Assembly (NCBI GenBank): GCA_963920705.1
Contig: OY987226.1
Span: 746,501 to 810,500, forward strand
Direction: 5' to 3'
Origin: Odiellus spinosus
Lineage: Eukaryota; Arthropoda; Arachnida; Opiliones; Phalangiidae
Length of the DNA stretch: 64,000 nt
Shown here: positions 58,993 through 64,000 of the stretch, in pieces
Layout of the letters: every line of letters begins with the position of its first letter
Numbering within the stretch: the first letter of the stretch is position 1
Notes under the pieces: model-generated
What the model was told of the DNA's origin: nothing
Databases searched by the model: none
Seen by the model: only the letters and a program-made list of their open reading frames with translations
Made by a program: the position numbers and the translations under genes

Positions 58993-61900
58993 TTATTGTT
59001 TGGAGTGCTTTGATTTAAAAGCGCTGACTTTGCTACTTCTTGATTGAAAATATTTTTCAACGTGGGTCGCATTCTTGACTCTCAGACGGGAGAGACACAG
59101 TTCGTAAATTAAACCGGATAACGAGAGAACCAATCCGACACACCAAAAGCCGAAAGCGAAATACAAAGACTTGAAAAGCAATGGCACCTCCTCTTTTCGC
59201 TCGGAATTGTCTTCAAAAAACTTTTTTTGCCATTGTTTCGCTTTAAAGGTGTGTTCCAAAATTGCTCGCGGAATAATTCCAGATCTCGAATAAGCCATCA
59301 TCCTTAAAGATACAAAAAAAAGAGGAGACACTTAGGGTTAATTTTACGCTATAAAAGGTTTTAAGCTACTGTAATTATTGGTTTAAATCATCCTTCAAGT
59401 TTACAACAAGGCGTATTACGATTGGTACGTGGTTCTGAAAGTTTTGTCGTGAAGCTTTCACCCTCTAAATGGTCGAGATACGGAAGTCGAAAAGTAGGCA
59501 AAAAACGACTGTCCCCTCTCTCACGAAACGAAGGAGTGCGTCTCGTCCGGCCGCATTTACTCTAGGAAGAATATACTGTGCCTGGTCCCCCTTACCCTAC
59601 AAATTTCCGAATACTTGGGGTGAAACCGTGGACTGAGAAAATCGGACTCAGTTCATTGTCACCCGCAGTATGTCTGTTTATAAACTTGAAGGATGATTTA
59701 CTGGCGATATTATATATTTCCACTTACAGTCTGTCAAACCTAGCCTTTATATCAGAATCAAGGTGTTTTCTGTAAGCGAAGGAGTAAATTTCGTCTAATA
59801 CGCTGTCGGGAGACAAGTAGAAAGTAAAGTCGTCCTTGAATTCAGTCAAAAAGTAACTGGATCCTTGAAGAATAATATCCTCGAGCCCAATGGCTACAGC
59901 CTGTCCGTTCAGAAGCTGATCTAGGCCGGTTATTATTTCGGGAAGTAAATCGTCAGTCAAACCCAAATTCTTGAATTTTTTCACTTGATTTTGTAGGATG
60001 ACCATTTCGGGATTGTTTGGATTCTGCGTGTTAAGAAAAAATATTTTTAATTATTTAAAATAACTAGATTAATTGAAAGTTTGAGAATCAAAGATTTATT
60101 TGACTCTTTCCCGTATAGTGCCGAATACGCAACGAAGGGGGAATATGGGGAACTCAAATTTACGGGTGAAGAATAAATAGGTTTATGCTAAATTGGATAA
60201 TAATCTTACGTCTAACAATGTCTCAACCGGCGTGTCCTCTAGGATGTAAATAGTAATTTCCGGGTTTCCAATCAGATCAGTTAGTTTTCGAATTCGACGA
60301 GGTTGGTCCGGCAAGGTTAGTTTGGACAAGAGGAATCCGGTATACGATGACGTCAATAGAAACGCGGCTAGGATCCAAGGAAGTAACGCCACTCGTTTAG
60401 CAATTGGACGAGATTCGATAACGCGGGCTTAGGAAAATAAAATTGTCAATCAAGATACTACAAAATGATTTTAAAGGTGTTCCGCCTACAGTACAGTACG
60501 TACATTGTCTGAAAAGAACACTTTGCGACCAAAACAAATATTCGAAATAAATTTCCCAAAAATTCGCTCGTTTTAAAAACAATTTCCTAGTTATAATTCT
60601 AGCTGCTGCTATTATTAAAGGCAAAACCAACATTACTCCAAATAGATACATCCAAATCTGTAAAAGAAAAAAAAAAAAAACGAGGCTTAACTTTATTACG
60701 CAGCCGTAATTTAAATAAAGGGCCAACTAATATATGAACAATTATAATATTTTAGTAAAGGTGGTACTCGGGGAAGTAATATTTTGCTTTCCCAACTTGT
60801 TAAATTTTGCGCCCGACCCGAAACGGGGGCCGGACATTTTTGATTTACGCAGGCTTATCCGAGGTTTTATATGATAAAACTGGGTTCGTACACGACCTGG
60901 AAAAGTCACGGAATTTGGAAATTGACCCAAAGGTTAGAGAAAAGGCAGGGAATTTGAAAATTGACCCAAAGGTTAGAGAAAAGGCAGGGAATTTGAAAAT
61001 TGGCCCAAAAGGTCATGGTAAAGTCAGGGAATTTGAAAATTGGCCCAAAAGGTCAGGATAAAGTAAAGGAATTTGGAAATTAGCCCAAAAGGTCAGGGTA
61101 AAGTAAAGGAATTTGGAAATTAGCCCAAAATGTCAGGGAAAGTCAGGGAATTTGGAAATTGGCCCAAAATGTCAGGGAATTTGGAAATTGGCCCAAAATG
61201 TCAGGGAATTTGAAAATTGGCCCAAAATGTCAGGGAATTTGGAAATTGGCCCGAAATGTCAGGGAATTTGGAAATTGGCCCGAAATGTCAGGGAATTTGG
61301 AAATTGGCCCGAAATGTCAGGGAATTTGGAAATTGGCCCGAAATGTCAGGGAATTTGGAAATTGGCCCGAAATGTCAGGGAATTTGGAAATTGGCCCGAA
61401 ATGTCAGGGAAAGGTCGTGGAATTTGAAAATTGACATTGGGGAAAGTCAGGGAATTTGAAAATGAGCCCAAATAATCAGAGAAATGAAATATTTTGTACG
61501 TGCCAATGAACTGTTTACGATTGGTTGATAAATTAATTGTAAACATTTGACTAATGATTAAAATATTTTATCATATTCTTCGTAAACTATCAGCTGACCC
61601 TGATTGATAAACTACTTCAAATAAAAGTGTGAAATGCCAAGAGCGGAGCTCGTAGCAATAAATTCGTGTAAAATATTAAAATTGGACAGGGAAATTATTT
61701 AGAAATGGTCAGGGAAAACCTGGAAATTAACCTCTAAAAATTTGCTCTATCCCTATTCCAATTTGGTTACGTACCTGATTATCGAAGATAGTCAAGGTTG
61801 CCAAGAAATGCGTTTCTATTCTTAAAGGTTTACCAGAGAGCATACTCCATTTTTGTACCAGTACCGGAATCGTAAAATCTAATACGTCAATATTCTCCAT

Positions 61901-63511
61901 AGTAACCGGTATGGGACAGAGTGCGATGTCCGTCTCCTGCGTGATATTCCCAAATAGATTCCTCGTCAAAGTTTTATCCAATATATTAAGAATTACGTAT
62001 TGCTATTCTAATTATAATAATCTTAATATCAAAGCTCCTACGAGGTTTAATCAAAGAGGGAAAGTTGTACCCGTTATCATCAAGAGTAATTGTTAGTTAA
62101 AGTGTTAGTTAAAATCACTAGTAAATATTTTTAGAATTAGAACTTCGTTTCTAGTTATTGTTAAATCATTTAAAATACCCTTCGCTCGTGAAAAACCAAT
62201 TCAAATTTAATTGTAACGTGTGGTCTAATCTCATTTAAATTAATTAATTCTAATGGTAGGCAATTACGACAATTAACTATTTAAAAATAAGGCTGGCAAT
62301 GATTTTCATCTCGATATAAAAACAAAGGCTCTATCTGCTCTGAAATTCATTTAAAATCATCTTCCTTTACACACACAGCCTAGCATTGATTGGACAGTTT
62401 CTTATGGTCAACGTCGTCCGCTAACTTACAAAAGAAGGCGACTTTAAAGGGGCTTTTTATAAAATAAATAAAAATTCGTCGCTTACGTTTCTATACAAGC
62501 TTCCAATTAAACCAGTCCAATCTTGGCCATTTTTATTACCAATCCTATTATCCAGCATCCGATAAATGACGTAACTATAAAAAATTAAATACATAATGAT
62601 TGTAAAGGAATTAAATTCGTTGATTATGAGTTTTTCTAACTAGACTCAAATGTTGTAAAACCTTTATTCATATGGGCAAAATAGGCAACTGACTATGGGG
62701 CCCTTAGAGACCTACCTAAGGGGAAAGGTTCCCCTAGCGTTGAATAGCGCCCTAGCTTAATCCTGTCCTGTTCATTGGATAGGTGTACTTAATTACATTC
62801 AGGTATTACATAAACATAAACTGTTAATATAAAATATTACGTTCTATTTAGAGCTTGCACAATATGACTGAAGACATCTCGAATATGTCCTTCAACGATT
62901 ACTTCCAATTCGTCAGACCAGCTAGTTTCTAATAAAAATATCACCTTCAAAATAAAAAGAATGATAATAAGAATTCAATTTCATATTTTGCTTGAAAAAT
63001 ACTCTTTTTTTAAGTCTATTATAACTTTAAAGTGTGGCTGTTATATTTTTAATTTATCACCATTCAAAATTTTACAACTTTGGGTTGAAACTTTTTTCCG
63101 ATTTCTTTAATACTGTTTTTTCGTTTTAATTTTTTCAAAATTCGTGCAAAGAAGTAATCTAAGGTCAAATTTAAGGCTCTCAAGAAATATCAATTTTGTC
63201 TAGACTAAAACGTGGGCATAGAAGTTATTTCGCTAGTATTTTAATACCGAGCGTTTAATACCCACCAATCTGTATAAAGATTGGAATATTTTAGCGCATA
63301 AAATTAACACGTTCTTCAAAAGCTAACTCATTTTTGTTTCCAGAGATTTAAAATTTCAAATATTGGTTATAAATTAAGAAAATACTAAAAATGAAACCCA
63401 TTTAAACTTAAAGACAATTTAAACTAATAGACAAATTAAATACGTTTAAATTCTTACATCAATGGTAGCGAAACTAACTTGAGGCACCCCCGGGGCGTAC
63501 CAACCACTCAT
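58993..63511 (-). CDS. Divergent ionotropic receptor (IR)
   Basis: Chemosensory ligand-gated channel subunit. Exons in transcript order: 63511-63458 (tentative), 62944-62841, 62574-62487, 62002-61776, 60657-60504, 60431-60210, 60023-59728, 59302-58993; every junction is GT-AG and in phase, 484 residues. S1 lobe: NGQDWTGLIGSLYRN (the W-G motif before the cleft) and TDIALCPIPVTMENIDVLDF, where Thr is kept but the iGluR ligand-binding Arg aligns with Asn, as is common in IRs. TM1 IWMYLFGVMLVLPLIIA; pore FEYLFWSQSVLFRQ; TM2 PWILAAFLLTSSYTGFLLSK with SYT kept; S2 with TLPDQPRRIRKLTDL to DSDIKARFDRL; TM3 LYFAFGFWCVGLVLSLSGLI. Short N-terminal region, no clear signal peptide, so a further 5' exon may exist beyond 63511. 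Intron positions flanking TM1 and the pore match the plus-strand IR, indicating duplication with inversion. Confidence 0.85.
60897..61480 (+). repeat. Minisatellite derived from the hAT-like internal repeat
   Basis: About 18 units of GTCAGGGAATTTGGAAATTG plus GCCCAAAAT; early units are about 38-44 bp and diverged, later ones a uniform 29 bp (CCCGAAAT variant). The unit matches the internal tandem repeat of the hAT-like family at 54800-54990. Intron of the minus-strand IR. Flanking sequence on the right (61680-61740) is also hAT-like. Confidence 0.9.
62328..62457. mobile_element. AAAGGGACT repeat family copy, inverted
   Basis: CTGAAATTCATTTAAAATCATC, CAGCCTAGCATTGATTGGAC, GTCGTCCGC and AAGGCGACTTTAAAGGGGC in inverted order. 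IR intron. Confidence 0.65.
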
Positions 63512-63677
63512 TTTTTTTAAATTGGTCTAAATCATCTGAAGAAATTAGTTATAAAACTAAACTCGCGTAAATCTAACACGGCTTTACTCGAGCTTGTAAT
63601 GAAAAATGAAATTTTTAAAATGGAAAATGCGAAACATGCCAAAGAATTCTATCGGTGATGGCACTTGTAACAAACAG
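63512..63677. other. Space between minus-strand IR and the last exon-like segment
   Basis: Short AT-rich stretch, possible shared promoter region if the two flanking models are right. Nothing else recognised. Confidence 0.3.
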
Positions 63678-63893
63678 TGTCATTTTATACTGTCAAAACT
63701 AAAATTACTCATAAATTATTCGTTTCAATTGTTTCAACTCTAATATTTTTTCCAATAATTTTAATCAATATTGCGCGAAACTTTCCAGATGTCGCTTCAC
63801 TCAAATCAAATTATAACAATGGAAGTTTCGGAGCAGGTGACAGTTTAAACTTTAACTTAAAACTATCAGCAAAAGTCTATGACTTCATTCCGT
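63678..63893 (+). CDS. Possible exon of an unidentified gene, continues past the window
   Basis: Open stretch of 216 bp between an acceptor-like AACAAACAG and a strong donor (CCGT|GTAAGT). It encodes a hydrophobic segment (FVSIVSTLIFFPIILINIA) then a polar part with one possible N-glycosylation-type Asn (NNGS). It could be a membrane anchor or signal peptide. No in-frame Met, so it is not a first coding exon as it stands. It might belong to a third IR-type gene, but nothing diagnostic is present. Confidence 0.3.
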
Positions 63894-63925
63894 GTAAGTA
63901 AAAAACTCCGTTAGCTTAATATTAT

Positions 63926-64000
63926 CAAGAAGGATCAGAGAAGGAGAGGAAATGTGGGGCTGCGTTGAGTTAGAGAGAGAAGAGCCAACCTCCCACTCGG
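63926..64000 (+). mobile_element. MITE-2 copy cut by the window end
   Basis: CAAGAAGGATCAGAGAAGGA followed by sequence nearly identical to 22619-22693. The right end is outside the window. It starts 32 bp after the donor-like site at 63894. Confidence 0.9.

Noticed and set aside
61113-61459. Frames repeating NVREFGNWPKMSG
   Set aside because: Translation of the hAT-derived 29-bp array, open in all three forward frames.

Overview
The window is a piece of an AT-rich, intron-rich animal nuclear genome, most likely from an arthropod and perhaps not an insect. Two divergent ionotropic receptor (IR) genes, a protostome family, support this, as do an Abl kinase with a fly-like giant last exon and a class B receptor with a somatomedin-B-type module. 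All gene models were built by hand from splice signals, frame continuity and remembered family sequences; no alignment was run.

Layout from left to right: (1) 1-13911 (+), Abl tyrosine kinase, nine exons, 5' end outside the window, probably followed by a long 3'UTR to about 16.3 kb. (2) 16.4-19.9 kb, repeats, including three tandem units carrying CCAAT-box and palindromic GCGC motifs. (3) 19883-24083 (-), a seven-TM class B/Methuselah-like receptor, 5' partial. (4) 25857-26177, a SINE with target-site duplication, poly(A) tail and Alu/7SL-like 5' end. (5) 26276-34846 (+), mitochondrial aspartyl-tRNA synthetase DARS2, 17 exons. (6) 35288-36286 (-), an unrecognised 332-residue protein. (7) 38772-42132 (+), an apparently intact P-element/THAP9-type transposase in four exons. 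(8) 43131-47827 (-), phosphatidylserine synthase, ten exons. (9) 48559-49105 (+), UBL5, and 49272-50015 (-), Elongator subunit ELP6, placed tail to tail. (10) 51745-58125 (+) and 58993-63511 (-), two convergent IR genes. (11) 63678-63893 (+), a possible exon of another gene running off the window.

The spaces between exons are packed with short non-autonomous DNA transposons of at least six families, a hAT-like family whose internal repeat has grown into a minisatellite, and several other minisatellites. Three TIR families with CA...TG ends share a 7-bp target duplication. The commonest family (CCCTTACC ends) leaves what looks like a 2-bp duplication. One of its copies sits 16 bp upstream of a DARS2 splice acceptor and probably supplies the branch point.

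The host genes do not form a pathway: they cover signalling (Abl, receptor), mitochondrial translation (DARS2), lipid synthesis (PTDSS), splicing-linked Ub-like function (UBL5), tRNA modification (ELP6) and chemosensation (IRs). No CRISPR array, rRNA or tRNA gene was seen.
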